Positions 1 to 9,880 are shown, counted from the first letter of the stretch. The stretch: 33,198 nt of DNA from Hydrogenimonas sp. (GCA_030826715.1 JAUUDL010000128.1:1-33198), one strand, 5' to 3'. The notes: generated by a model from the letters alone, not told the origin. Numbers and translations are program-made.

Positions 1-43
1 TATACTATTTTTATGATTATAACATCAATCGCACGATCGTCGT

Positions 44-694
44 TTACGCAATGACTTCGAAAAACTTCAATGCCTCTTCTTCATCTTCCTCCAGATCTTC
101 GAGGTCGATTTTTCCCTCTTCGACTCTTTTTTGCAGAGTCGATTTGATGAAATCGTAGGCTTTGTTTCTGGCCTCTTCGAGATTGTCGGCGTAGGCGCAG
201 CCGTTGAAGTGGTAGGGTTGTTCGTTCTCGATGCACACGACGGCACCGTCGACCTCTTTTTCGAGAAATTCGGCGACTTCCCTGTAATTGATGCCGAATT
301 CGCAGCTGTACCAGATCAGATCGTCGAGTTTTTCGTCCGAAAATTCGGTGATGCCGTCGCTGGTGGTATCCTGGTAGAGGTAATAGGGTGCATTGGCGTT
401 GAGGACATCCTGCCATGCGCGTCCCGCGTATATGGCGACTTTGTCGCCTTCGTCTCTGACTTCATAGGCATCGCCAAGAATCTTGGCGAGCGGCGTCGGT
501 TTGCTCACGGCCGATCCCACGAGCGAACGCGGCTGGCCGACGAAAATGTACGGCTGTGAGGGAAGATTGCCCGATGAAGCATCGAGAATCTCGCCATCGA
601 GTGTGATGGCGATCGGTTTTTGGCTCTTGATGGCGGTGAGAAAAGCTTTTTTATCGATTTTGGGCGTATATTTCAAAAGATTGTAGAAAGTCAC
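44..694 (-). CDS. Conserved hypothetical protein, 216 aa, acidic C-terminus
   Basis: Intact ORF; GTG start preceded by AAAGGGAAA; no family recognised by eye. Confidence 0.75.
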   Translation of the reverse strand: MTFYNLLKYTPKIDKKAFLTAIKSQKPIAITLDGEILDASSGNLPSQPYIFVGQPRSLVGSAVSKPTPLAKILGDAYEVRDEGDKVAIYAGRAWQDVLNANAPYYLYQDTTSDGITEFSDEKLDDLIWYSCEFGINYREVAEFLEKEVDGAVVCIENEQPYHFNGCAYADNLEEARNKAYDFIKSTLQKRVEEGKIDLEDLEEDEEEALKFFEVIA

Positions 695-791
695 GTCATT
701 TCCCTTTGATGATTTATTCCATTGTAATCAAAAAGGAGCAAAGCGACCTTTCCAAAACTTTTCACTTTTAGTTTTTAACTTTTCACTAAAA

Positions 792-1697
792 CTACCCGAT
801 GAATTTACCGCTTCTGAGTCGCTGCGCCTCCATCAGTTCCAGCTCCCTGGCACCGGAAACGACGATGTTGCTGTCGGGTACGTAGTCGAGCATCTCGTCC
901 CTGTCTTCGTAGTGGATGGCGTTGAGGATGACGCGCATCGCGTTGAGACGGGCGAGGTGTTTGTTGTCGGAGCGGATGATCGTCCAGGGGGCGATGGTGG
1001 TGTGGGTGTGTTTGAGCATTTCGTATTTCATGTTGGTGAAATCGTCCCAGCGCTCCTGTGCCTGCAGGTCCACTTCGCTCAGTTTCCACTGGCGCAAGGG
1101 GTCGGTCTTTCTGCGTTCGAACCGTCGGTGCTGCTCCTCCTTGGTGACGCTGAAGTAGAGTTTGATCAGGGTGATGCCGTTGCGTACCAGTGTCTTTTCG
1201 AAGCTCGGCGTATCTTCAATGAAGGTCTGATACTCTTCGGGCGTGCAGAATCCAAAGACCGGTTCGACCATCGCGCGGTTGTACCAGCTTCTGTCGAACA
1301 GAACGATCTCCCCGCCGTGGGGGAACTGCTCGACATAGCGCTGGAAATACCACTGGGTTCGCTGCTCTTCGGTCGGCTTGCCCAGTGCCACGACACGGTA
1401 GTGCTTTTCGTTCATGTATCGCGTCACACGACGGATCGTACCACCTTTTCCCGCGGCATCCCGACCTTCGAAGAGAATGATCATCTTCTGTTTGTTAATC
1501 TCGAGATGTTTTTGGAGTTTGATCAGCTCCGCCTGATAGGGTTTGAGTTCTTCGGCTTCGAGATATTTACGGATCGCCTTTTTCTTTTTGAGTACGACCG
1601 GAAGCGGATCGGAGGTGTTGCAGACCTCCACATCTTCGACCTCTCTGAGATCTTCAAGTATCTGTTGGGTGTTTTCGATCTCTTTTGCCATTACCAT
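792..1697 (-). CDS. ppk2: Polyphosphate kinase 2 (PPK2) family protein
   Basis: Walker A-like GRDAAGKGGTI, FDRSWYNRAMVEPVFGF, ERRKTDPLRQWKLS motifs typical of PPK2; in-frame ATG at 1691 is an alternative start. Confidence 0.93.
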   Translation of the reverse strand: MVMAKEIENTQQILEDLREVEDVEVCNTSDPLPVVLKKKKAIRKYLEAEELKPYQAELIKLQKHLEINKQKMIILFEGRDAAGKGGTIRRVTRYMNEKHYRVVALGKPTEEQRTQWYFQRYVEQFPHGGEIVLFDRSWYNRAMVEPVFGFCTPEEYQTFIEDTPSFEKTLVRNGITLIKLYFSVTKEEQHRRFERRKTDPLRQWKLSEVDLQAQERWDDFTNMKYEMLKHTHTTIAPWTIIRSDNKHLARLNAMRVILNAIHYEDRDEMLDYVPDSNIVVSGARELELMEAQRLRSGKFIG

Positions 1698-1815
1698 GCC
1701 TTTTCAATCATTTATTTTTTATTTATAGTATTATTTTAGCACTAAACAACTATGAAATCGTCGGTGTCGATGCAATATTCCGGCCGATGGGAGAAAAAAA
1801 GCGAAAGAGAAACAG

Positions 1816-2028
1816 ATGGATATCAAAAAGTGTTTGCAAGAGTATATTAAAACGCTCGATGAGGAAGCGATGAAGATCATCAGTGACCAAAAAACCGACA
1901 AACGGACGAAGAATCTGGCGATGAAACCGCTGACGAGCAAGAAGCAGATCATCAAAAACACGATCGATGCACTCGATCTGGTGGACCGTGTCAGCGAAGA
2001 GGAGCGCAACAAGCCCCTCGGAGGGTAG
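1816..2028 (+). CDS. Small hypothetical protein, 70 aa, lysine-rich
   Basis: ORF fills the gap between ppk2 (divergent) and valS (convergent, 6-nt gap); MDIKKCLQEYIKTLDEEAMKIISDQ... Confidence 0.6.
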   Translation: MDIKKCLQEYIKTLDEEAMKIISDQKTDKRTKNLAMKPLTSKKQIIKNTIDALDLVDRVSEEERNKPLGG

Positions 2029-2034
2029 GGGGCT

Positions 2035-4665
2035 TTAGACGGATGTGAGCTGCAACAGCTCCTCTTCGACCTTCTTGAGTTTGTTTTGCGCCTCTTCGAG
2101 CGCCTTTCTGTTCTCTTCCACGACATGGGCGGGCGCGTTGGCGACGAATTTTTCGTTCTTGAGCATCGAGGAGAGTTTGACGACCTCTTTGGTCAGCTTC
2201 TCCTGCTGCTTTTCGAGCCTCTCAAGCAGTGGCTTGAGGTCGATGCCGGTGAGGGGGAGGTAGATCTCCATATGGTCGCTGACGTCGGTGATGGCGTTTG
2301 CGACCTTTTCACTGACGAATTGGACATCGTCCGTTTTGGCCAGCAGTCTGATAAACGGTACGGCGAGTTCGGCATCCATCGGCTCGTCGGGGTTGATGAA
2401 AACTTTGTCTATCTTTCTACCGGGCATATCGACAGTCGCTTTGGCACGCCGGATCGAGACGATCGCCTCGATGATGTGTGAAAACGCCTTTTCGATCGTT
2501 TCGTCGCGGACAAGGTTGTCCGGATAGGGCTGAACCATGATGGAACCGTCCGTTTCGACGGAAGTGCCCGAGAGTCGATGCCACAGATATTCGGTAATGA
2601 AAGGCATGAAGGGGTGGAGCAGTTTCATCGCCTCTTTGTAGATGGTGCCGAGTTCCGCCACACTCTCTTTGCTCGCTTTGCTCAGTTCGATGCCCCAGTC
2701 GCAGAATTCTCCCCACAGGAATCTATAGAGTGTCGTCGCGGCATCGTTGAAGCGGTACTGGTCGATGAAGCTGCGTGTCTCCTCCACCGCCAGCGCGAAT
2801 CTCGAGAGCATATAGCGGCCAAGCGGCGTTTCGATGGGCGTATCGGCAAGATCGCCGAACGTTTCGACGTTCATCTGCAGATATTTCGCCGCGTTGTAGA
2901 GCTTGTTGGTGAAGTTGCGGCTCTGGTCGAGCTTGTCGTTACTCAGTTTGATGTCGCGGCCCTGTACGGCGAGCACCGCCAGGGTGAAACGGAGCGCATC
3001 GGCGCTGTGGCTTTCGATCGTGTCGAGCGGATCGATGACGTTGCCGCGCGATTTGGACATTTTGTTGCCGTGTTCGTCGCGCACCAATGCATGGAGATAG
3101 ATATCTTTGAAGGGCAGTTCATGCATGAAGTGCTCGCCCATCATGATCATTCTCGCGACCCAAAAGAAGAGAATGTCGAAACCGGTGATCAGAAGGTCGT
3201 TGGGATAGAAGGTTTCGATATCGCCTTCGAACCATTTGACGTTTTTAAGCGCATCGCCATTGCCCCAGCCCAGCGTGCTGAAGGGCCAGAGCGACGAACT
3301 GAACCATGTATCGAGCACGTCGGGATCCTGGTGGATATGGGTACTGCCGCATTTGGGGCACTTTTGGGGGTGATCCTCTTCGGTGGCCCACTCGTGGCCG
3401 CAGTCGTCGCAGTAGAAGACAGGGATTCGATGCCCCCACCAGAGCTGGCGGCTGATACACCAGTCCCGCAGGTCGTTCATCCAGGCGTTATAACTGTTGA
3501 TCCAGTGGGGAGGGAAAAAGCGCGCCTCGCCGGCGTTGACCTTCTCGATCGCCTTTTTGGCGATCTCTTTCTTGACGAACCACTGTTTGGAGATATAGGG
3601 CTCCACGACATTATGGCAGCGGTAGCAGTGGCCCACCTGGTGCATATGGTCCTCGATCTTTTCGATGTACCCCTCTTTGCCCAGTTTTTTGACGATCTTC
3701 TCTCTGGCATCGAGGCGCTCATGTCCTTCGAACTCGCCGGCGAATTTGTTGAGGATTCCCTTTTCGTCGAAGACGGTGATGAACTCGAGATTGTGGCGTT
3801 TGCCCACTTCGTAGTCGTTGGGGTCGTGGGCGGGGGTCACCTTGACCACACCAGTTCCGAACTCCATATCGACATGCTCGTCGGCGATGATCGGGATTTC
3901 GCGGTCGATCAGCGGCAGACGCACCTTCTTGCCGACAAGATGTTTGTAGCGTTCGTCGTCGGGGTGAACCATGACGGCGGTATCGCCGAAATAGGTTTCC
4001 GGGCGGGTGGTGGCGACGATGACGTATCCCTCTTCGTCTGCGAGGGGGTAGCGCATATGGTAGAGCTTGCCCTGATGCTCTTCGTATTCGACCTCGATAT
4101 CGCTTAGCGCGCCGTCGTGGGTGCACCAGTTGACCATATAGTTGCCCCGGACGATCAGCCCTTCGCCGTAGAGTTGCACGAACGCCTTTTTGACGGCATT
4201 CTTGAGCCCTTCGTCCATCGTGAAGCGTTCACGGCTCCAGGCGGGTGAGACACCGAGCCGTCGCATCTGGTGGACGATCATCCCGCCACTGTGCTCTTTC
4301 CACTTCCAGACACGCTCCAAAAAGGCTTCGCGGCCGAGCTGCTCCTTGGTCTTGCCTTCGGCCAGCAGCTGCTTTTCGACGACGTTTTGCGTAGCGATAC
4401 CCGCATGGTCGGTGCCCGGCTGCCAGAGTGTGCGGTATCCGTCCATCCGTTTGTAGCGGACGATGATGTCCTGCAGCGTAAAGGTCAGTGCATGACCGAT
4501 ATGCAGGCTTCCGGTGACGTTTGGCGGCGGCATCATGATACAGAAGTTTTTACCGCTTTTTTGGATCGGTTTGTTACCGTCTACTTCGAAATAGCCCCGC
4601 TCTTCCCATATTTTATAGAATTTCTCTTCGAATGCATGCGGGTCGTACCCTTTTTTTTCGCTCAT
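2035..4665 (-). CDS. valS: Valyl-tRNA synthetase
   Basis: PPPNVTGSLHIGHAL (HIGH) and KMSKSRGNVIDP (KMSKS) motifs, C-terminal coiled coil, 876 aa. Confidence 0.98.
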   Translation of the reverse strand: MSEKKGYDPHAFEEKFYKIWEERGYFEVDGNKPIQKSGKNFCIMMPPPNVTGSLHIGHALTFTLQDIIVRYKRMDGYRTLWQPGTDHAGIATQNVVEKQLLAEGKTKEQLGREAFLERVWKWKEHSGGMIVHQMRRLGVSPAWSRERFTMDEGLKNAVKKAFVQLYGEGLIVRGNYMVNWCTHDGALSDIEVEYEEHQGKLYHMRYPLADEEGYVIVATTRPETYFGDTAVMVHPDDERYKHLVGKKVRLPLIDREIPIIADEHVDMEFGTGVVKVTPAHDPNDYEVGKRHNLEFITVFDEKGILNKFAGEFEGHERLDAREKIVKKLGKEGYIEKIEDHMHQVGHCYRCHNVVEPYISKQWFVKKEIAKKAIEKVNAGEARFFPPHWINSYNAWMNDLRDWCISRQLWWGHRIPVFYCDDCGHEWATEEDHPQKCPKCGSTHIHQDPDVLDTWFSSSLWPFSTLGWGNGDALKNVKWFEGDIETFYPNDLLITGFDILFFWVARMIMMGEHFMHELPFKDIYLHALVRDEHGNKMSKSRGNVIDPLDTIESHSADALRFTLAVLAVQGRDIKLSNDKLDQSRNFTNKLYNAAKYLQMNVETFGDLADTPIETPLGRYMLSRFALAVEETRSFIDQYRFNDAATTLYRFLWGEFCDWGIELSKASKESVAELGTIYKEAMKLLHPFMPFITEYLWHRLSGTSVETDGSIMVQPYPDNLVRDETIEKAFSHIIEAIVSIRRAKATVDMPGRKIDKVFINPDEPMDAELAVPFIRLLAKTDDVQFVSEKVANAITDVSDHMEIYLPLTGIDLKPLLERLEKQQEKLTKEVVKLSSMLKNEKFVANAPAHVVEENRKALEEAQNKLKKVEEELLQLTSV

Positions 4666-4697
4666 ATCGTACCCTCAAGTTTGGAAAATTAACCCGG

Positions 4698-4703
4698 ATT
4701 ATA
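4698..4703 (-). promoter_or_regulatory. Putative -10 element for valS
   Basis: TATAAT on minus strand (GATATAATCC), about 32 nt upstream of the valS start. Confidence 0.5.
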
Positions 4704-4761
4704 TCGAAGCATGGGTAAGATTCGCGTTAAACAATGCGAACCTATTTTGACAAAGGAAACC

Positions 4762-6834
4762 ATGCCTCTCAGCCGACTCAACCCCGAACAGCTCGAAGCG
4801 GCCAAAGCGCCGTTCGGACACAATCTCATCATCGCGTCCGCCGGCACGGGCAAAACGTCGACGATCGTCGGACGGATCGGGTATCTGCTCTCTTGTGGGA
4901 TAGACCCCGAAGAGATACTGCTGCTCACTTTCACCAACAAGGCGGCATCGGAGATGGTCGAGCGCATTGCAGGCTATTTCAGCCGTGACGTGGCTTCGCG
5001 TATCGAGGCGGGTACGTTCCATGCCGTCAGCTACCGGTGGCTCAAGAAAAAGAACAGAGCCATCCTGCTCAAACAGCCGGGCGAACTCAAGACCCTCTTT
5101 CGAAGTGTTTACGATAAGCGGCAGTTTCACCATTTGGGGGCCGAGGGCCAGCCTTTTTCGGCCAATTTTCTTTACGATCTCTTCTCCCTCTACCAAAACG
5201 CCACGCTCGAAGATTTCGCCGAATGGCTCCCAAAACGCCACGAAGGTCAGGAGCCCTTCATCGATATCTACCTCGACATCATACGGGAGTTTCAGGAGAC
5301 CAAGCGGGAGTACGGATTTGTCGATTTCAACGATCTTCTCATTTTGATGCGCGAAGAGGCGAAGCAGGCGGTGCTTCCTTTCAAAGAGGTATTGATCGAC
5401 GAATATCAGGATACCAACGAACTGCAGGGCTCGCTGATCGATGCGATGGCGCCACCGTCACTCTTTTGTGTGGGCGACTACGATCAGAGTATCTACGCCT
5501 TCAACGGTGCCAATATCCACATCATCGGAAGTTTCACGAAAAAATTTCCCGATGCGAAGGTCTTTACGCTCACCAAAAACTATCGCTCGACCGCGCCGAT
5601 CCTTTCGCTGGCCAACAGGGTCATCGAATACAATGAACGTATCTATCCCAAAAAGCTCGAAGTGGTGCGAAACCGTGAGGCGGCAAGCCCCAGACTGCTC
5701 ATTTTCGACAATCTGATGCAGCAGTACGAGACGATCGCGCAGACGATACGACGCTCGACGACGCCCCATCCGCAGATCGCCGTGATCTTTCGCAACAACG
5801 CCAGCGCCGATGGGATCGAAGCGATGCTCAGAGAACAGAATATCCCGTGCCGCCGCAAAGGGGGACGAAGTTTTTTCGATGCCAAAGAGGTGAAGGCGGC
5901 ACTCGATATCGCCACGCTGATGGCCAATCCCAAGGATATGATGGCGTTCATCCACATCTTCGAATATGCCAAAGGGATCGGTAGCGCCACGGCCAAGGAG
6001 CTTTTCGAGGGATTGATGGCGCTGGGTGAGGAGAACATGCTCGAAGGGATCTTCCATCCCAAAGCGATGACCAATCCCTTCAGGGCCCGTACCACCAACT
6101 ATCAGTTGGGACTTTTCGACCATCCTACGCAGATCGGTTCGGTCTCTCGCTTTTCGCATATGGGGCTCGAAGAGCGCTTTTTGGCTCATCCGATTCTCAA
6201 GCATCCCGCTCTCAACGCCGATGGTGTCCGTTTCATTCACCACTTTTTCAAGCTCGTGGAATCGTTGAAGACAAAGAGACAGCCGGCCGCGATCGTGCGG
6301 ACGATTCTCTCCTCTTCCACTTACGGTTTTATCGTCGAGCAGCTCGCTGCGAAAAGGTCACTGCTCAAAAATGGGGAGATCGACGAGACGAAAAAGAGTG
6401 AATCGATGGATCGTATCAGACGCAAAGGGGTGCTGCTGGTCCAGTTGGCAGGCGCCTACAATACGCTCGAGAAGTTCATCAACGCGATGGTCCTGGGTGG
6501 CGGAGAGTTGAGTGAAGGGGAGGGAGTCAACCTTCTCACCGTCCATGCGAGCAAAGGGCTGGAGTTTGACGAAGTCTATGTGATCGACCTGATGGACGGC
6601 CGCTTCCCCAATCGAAAGCTCGCCTCACAGGGCGGGCGCATCGAGGAGGAGCGTCGGCTCTTCTACGTAGCGGTCACGAGAGCGAAAAACCTGCTCTATC
6701 TTTCGTATGCCAAATACGACAGCTACAAGGATATCCACTTCTTCCCTTCGCAGTTTCTCTATGAAGCGGGACTTTTGAAAAAAGATCAGACCTATGAGAA
6801 GCTCAAGGCACTGGAAGAAGTGGTCGAGGAATAG
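4762..6834 (+). CDS. UvrD/Rep-family superfamily 1 DNA helicase
   Basis: ASAGTGKTSTIVGRIGYLL, DEYQDTNELQ, GDYDQSIYAFNGA, VTRAKNLLYLSYA; AAAGGA RBS supports ATG 4762 rather than 4711. Confidence 0.93.
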   Translation: MPLSRLNPEQLEAAKAPFGHNLIIASAGTGKTSTIVGRIGYLLSCGIDPEEILLLTFTNKAASEMVERIAGYFSRDVASRIEAGTFHAVSYRWLKKKNRAILLKQPGELKTLFRSVYDKRQFHHLGAEGQPFSANFLYDLFSLYQNATLEDFAEWLPKRHEGQEPFIDIYLDIIREFQETKREYGFVDFNDLLILMREEAKQAVLPFKEVLIDEYQDTNELQGSLIDAMAPPSLFCVGDYDQSIYAFNGANIHIIGSFTKKFPDAKVFTLTKNYRSTAPILSLANRVIEYNERIYPKKLEVVRNREAASPRLLIFDNLMQQYETIAQTIRRSTTPHPQIAVIFRNNASADGIEAMLREQNIPCRRKGGRSFFDAKEVKAALDIATLMANPKDMMAFIHIFEYAKGIGSATAKELFEGLMALGEENMLEGIFHPKAMTNPFRARTTNYQLGLFDHPTQIGSVSRFSHMGLEERFLAHPILKHPALNADGVRFIHHFFKLVESLKTKRQPAAIVRTILSSSTYGFIVEQLAAKRSLLKNGEIDETKKSESMDRIRRKGVLLVQLAGAYNTLEKFINAMVLGGGELSEGEGVNLLTVHASKGLEFDEVYVIDLMDGRFPNRKLASQGGRIEEERRLFYVAVTRAKNLLYLSYAKYDSYKDIHFFPSQFLYEAGLLKKDQTYEKLKALEEVVEE

Positions 6835-6837
6835 AAG

Positions 6838-6857
6838 GCCACCTGGGAACCGGTGGC
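6838..6857. terminator. Hairpin just after the helicase stop codon (possible terminator, no U-tract)
   Basis: GCCACC-TGGGAACC-GGTGGC inverted repeat between convergent genes. Confidence 0.35.
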
Positions 6858-6888
6858 TGGATAGAGTAAGGCGACGGAGAACTTCCGG

Positions 6889-6905
6889 AAGGGTCAGTGA
6901 CCCTT
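6889..6905. repeat. 17-nt palindrome spanning the stop codon of the GspF-like gene
   Basis: AAGGGTCA-G-TGACCCTT, perfect 8-nt arms; the stop codon (6894-6896) lies inside. Confidence 0.6.
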
Positions 6906-8138
6906 GACGGCGCGGGCCATATCCCACATCGGCAGGAAGATACCCAGAGCCAGCAGAAGCACCAATGCCGCGATGATGGCGAGCATGATCGGTTCGATAT
7001 AGGAAGACATGTTGTCGAGTATGTAGTTGAAGCGCATGCGGTAGTAGTCGGTCACTTTGCGCATCATGCTGTCGAGCTGTCCACTGCTTTCACCGGCCGA
7101 GATCATCTGGATGATCATGTTTTCGAAGACGCCGGTGTCCCTGAAGGCTTCGGTCAGACTGACACCCCTCGAGACGGCGACTTTGACCGATTCGAGTTTC
7201 TCTTTGAGCACGGCGTTGTCGATCATGCCGGTAGCTGTGTCAAGCGCGTCGGCGATCGGGATACCGGCGTGCACGAGCTCGGTGAAGACGATCGAGAAGC
7301 GGTTGAGGGTGGCGAAAAAGATGATGTCTTTGATCAGATAGGTCTTGAGCATCATTTTATCGGCTTTATACTTGAAATCTTCGTTGTTCCTGTAGAGATA
7401 CATAATGAGCACAATGAAGAATATCAGTCCGAAGAGTACGAGCAATCCGTAATTGCTCAATACATGCTCGATGCCCAGAAGAATTTTGGTCGGAAGCGGG
7501 AGTTCGGCATGGAATTTTTCGAAGATAGCCTTGAATTTCGGAACAACGACCATAATGAGAATGGTAAAGGCGATGGCCATCGCACCCATCGTGATCATCG
7601 GGTAGCGCATCGCCTTTTTGAATTTCGCGACGTTTTCCTGGATCTCTTCGAGGATGTCGGCGAGGCTGGCGAGTGCATCGGCCATATTACCGGTCTGTTC
7701 GCCCAGTTCGATCATCGCGAGGGTTATGCCGCCGACATCGTAGCGGTAGCGCTTGAAGGTTTCCGAAAGACTCAAACCGGCGTTGATATTTTCGGAAGCC
7801 TGCCGGAGAATCTCTTTGAGCTTGGCGTCGTTGGTCGCGTTGGCGATTTCGTTGAGCGCATCATGCACGGAGATGCCCGCATTGGTCATGACCGCCAGCT
7901 GACGGATTGCGGCAATAAGGTTTTTGGGCTGAACCTTTCTGGTGGCCACCGTCGATCTGAACTGGCTGAAGAACTCCTTGATCGTTGCATCGATGGGTGC
8001 GGAGATCTCTTTTATACGGATGAGGGTGCCCTGATACTCTTTTTTGGCCTTGCTGATCGCGTCGGCACGATCGTTGGCCTTGAATATGACATTACGCCGA
8101 TTTCCCCTGACAAGCAGTGTGACTTGATAATATTTCAT
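6894..8138 (-). CDS. mshG: Type II secretion/type IV pilus inner-membrane platform protein (GspF/PilC/MshG family; CtsF-like)
   Basis: Duplicated GspF domain architecture with three TM segments, 414 aa; ...ELGEQTGNMADALASLADILEE..., ...MISAGESSGQLDSMMRKVTDYY... Confidence 0.9.
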   Translation of the reverse strand: MKYYQVTLLVRGNRRNVIFKANDRADAISKAKKEYQGTLIRIKEISAPIDATIKEFFSQFRSTVATRKVQPKNLIAAIRQLAVMTNAGISVHDALNEIANATNDAKLKEILRQASENINAGLSLSETFKRYRYDVGGITLAMIELGEQTGNMADALASLADILEEIQENVAKFKKAMRYPMITMGAMAIAFTILIMVVVPKFKAIFEKFHAELPLPTKILLGIEHVLSNYGLLVLFGLIFFIVLIMYLYRNNEDFKYKADKMMLKTYLIKDIIFFATLNRFSIVFTELVHAGIPIADALDTATGMIDNAVLKEKLESVKVAVSRGVSLTEAFRDTGVFENMIIQMISAGESSGQLDSMMRKVTDYYRMRFNYILDNMSSYIEPIMLAIIAALVLLLALGIFLPMWDMARAVKGH

Positions 8139-9877
8139 GATAACCTCGCAACTCTGAGTACTTCGTCGACGGTCGTCTGACCTTCGATCGCTTTGTTGAC
8201 ACCATCTTGTATCATGGTGACAAATCCTTGTTTGAACGCCTCTTGTGTCAATTCGGCTTTGGAAGCTTCCCGTGCGATCATACTGGTCAACGTTTCGTTG
8301 ACCCGCAGCACTTCACTGATCATCTCCCGTCCCCTGTAACCGGTGCCCTGGCACTCCTTGCAGCCTGTTCCTTTGTAAAACTGATATTTTTCAGGAATAT
8401 ATTCCTGCAGTTCGTTAATGATATGATCGGGTATTTCCACACTTTTTTTACAGTAGGGGCAGATTTTCCGAACAAGACGCTGCGCTTCGATGGCGATGAG
8501 AGACCCACTGATGAGGTAAGGCTCGATCCCCATATCGGCCATACGCGTAATGGCGCTGATTGCGTCGTTGGTGTGAAGCGTCGAGAGAACGAGGTGGCCG
8601 GTGAGTGCTGCCTGGACGGCGATACGAAGGGTCTCCTGGTCACGGATCTCACCGATCATGATGATGTCGGGGTCCTGTCGCAGAATCGAGCGCAGTGCGC
8701 TCGCGAAGGTCAGGCCCACTTTGGCGTTCACCTGCACCTGCTGGACCAGGTTCATCTGGTATTCGACCGGATCTTCGACGGTGATCAGTTTTTTGTCGAC
8801 GCTTTTGAGATTGTTGAGCGCACCGTATAGTGTCGTGGTTTTACCGCTTCCTGTGGGACCGGTCACGAGGACGATGCCGTAGGGGACTTTGAGCGCATCG
8901 TTGAAAAGGTTGAAATTGTGTGTGCTCATCCCCGCATCTTCGAGACGAATCATCACTTTCGATTTGTCGAGGATACGCATGACGATCGATTCGCCGTTCA
9001 TGATGGGCAGTGTGGAGACACGGAAATCGAATTCCCGGCTCATGATCGTCGCCGAAAAGCGTCCGTCCTGCGGTTTTCTCCGTTCGGCGATATCGAGGTT
9101 CGAAAGGAGCTTGAGACGCGAAGAGAGGGGAGGGTAGATATCCTTGTCGAAACGGAAACTCTCGGTGAGCATACCGTCGATACGACTTCGGACGATACAG
9201 CTGTTCTCGGTGGGTTCGATATGGATATCGCTCGCACGGCCGATGATGGCCGATTTCAAGATCACCTCGATCAGTTTCAAAATCGCAGAAGATTCACTCG
9301 CCTCCGTAGCCGAGGCGCTTTCTGAGATCTCTTCTCTGATTTCGTTGATGAGCCCCTTGATGCTTTCGGACATTTCGAGTCGATTGATATGGTAGTCGAT
9401 CTGGCTGGGGCGCGCCACTGCCGGGACGACCGGTTTTTTCGGGAAGAGACGCTGGACGGTCTCCTGGGCGCTGAAATCGAGTGGATCCTTAAACACGACC
9501 GTGACGTTCAGGTCGCTCTCTTTGATGGGCAGGACGCCGATCTTTTCGAGTTTTTGCATCGGCAGTTTGTTGATAAGCCGCAAATCGATATCCACTTCGT
9601 CGAGATTGATATACTCCATTTTCATCAATTCGGCGAGGTTCTTGAGGACCAGGTCGATGTTGATCGCATTGCCCTCCTGCTCGAGCATGGCGAGCGTGAG
9701 ATTACCTTTGCGGACTTCGTCGGCGATGAGACGATAGGCCTGATCGGGATTGACGATCTTATGGTCGATGAGCGCCTTGAGTGTGATCTTTTTCTCTTTT
9801 TTCGATCGCAGAAGCTCAGCGATCTGATTTTTTGTCACAAGGCCGGCAGCGATAAGAAGTTCGATAATCTTTCCCAT
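8135..9877 (-). CDS. mshE: Type II secretion/type IV pilus assembly ATPase (GspE/PilB/MshE family; CtsE-like)
   Basis: GPTGSGKTTTLYGALN, GEIRDQET, HLVLSTLHTNDA, two CxxC motifs (CPYC, CKEC), N-terminal MshEN/T2SSE_N-like region. Confidence 0.95.
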   Translation of the reverse strand: MGKIIELLIAAGLVTKNQIAELLRSKKEKKITLKALIDHKIVNPDQAYRLIADEVRKGNLTLAMLEQEGNAINIDLVLKNLAELMKMEYINLDEVDIDLRLINKLPMQKLEKIGVLPIKESDLNVTVVFKDPLDFSAQETVQRLFPKKPVVPAVARPSQIDYHINRLEMSESIKGLINEIREEISESASATEASESSAILKLIEVILKSAIIGRASDIHIEPTENSCIVRSRIDGMLTESFRFDKDIYPPLSSRLKLLSNLDIAERRKPQDGRFSATIMSREFDFRVSTLPIMNGESIVMRILDKSKVMIRLEDAGMSTHNFNLFNDALKVPYGIVLVTGPTGSGKTTTLYGALNNLKSVDKKLITVEDPVEYQMNLVQQVQVNAKVGLTFASALRSILRQDPDIIMIGEIRDQETLRIAVQAALTGHLVLSTLHTNDAISAITRMADMGIEPYLISGSLIAIEAQRLVRKICPYCKKSVEIPDHIINELQEYIPEKYQFYKGTGCKECQGTGYRGREMISEVLRVNETLTSMIAREASKAELTQEAFKQGFVTMIQDGVNKAIEGQTTVDEVLRVARLS

Positions 9878-9880
9878 GGG

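Noticed and set aside
2578-4107. 509-aa plus-strand ORF
   Set aside because: Fully antisense to valS; composition-driven open frame without recognisable domains.
6897-8180. 427-aa plus-strand ORF
   Set aside because: Antisense to the GspF/MshG gene; His/Asp/Glu-rich mirror of the real coding frame.
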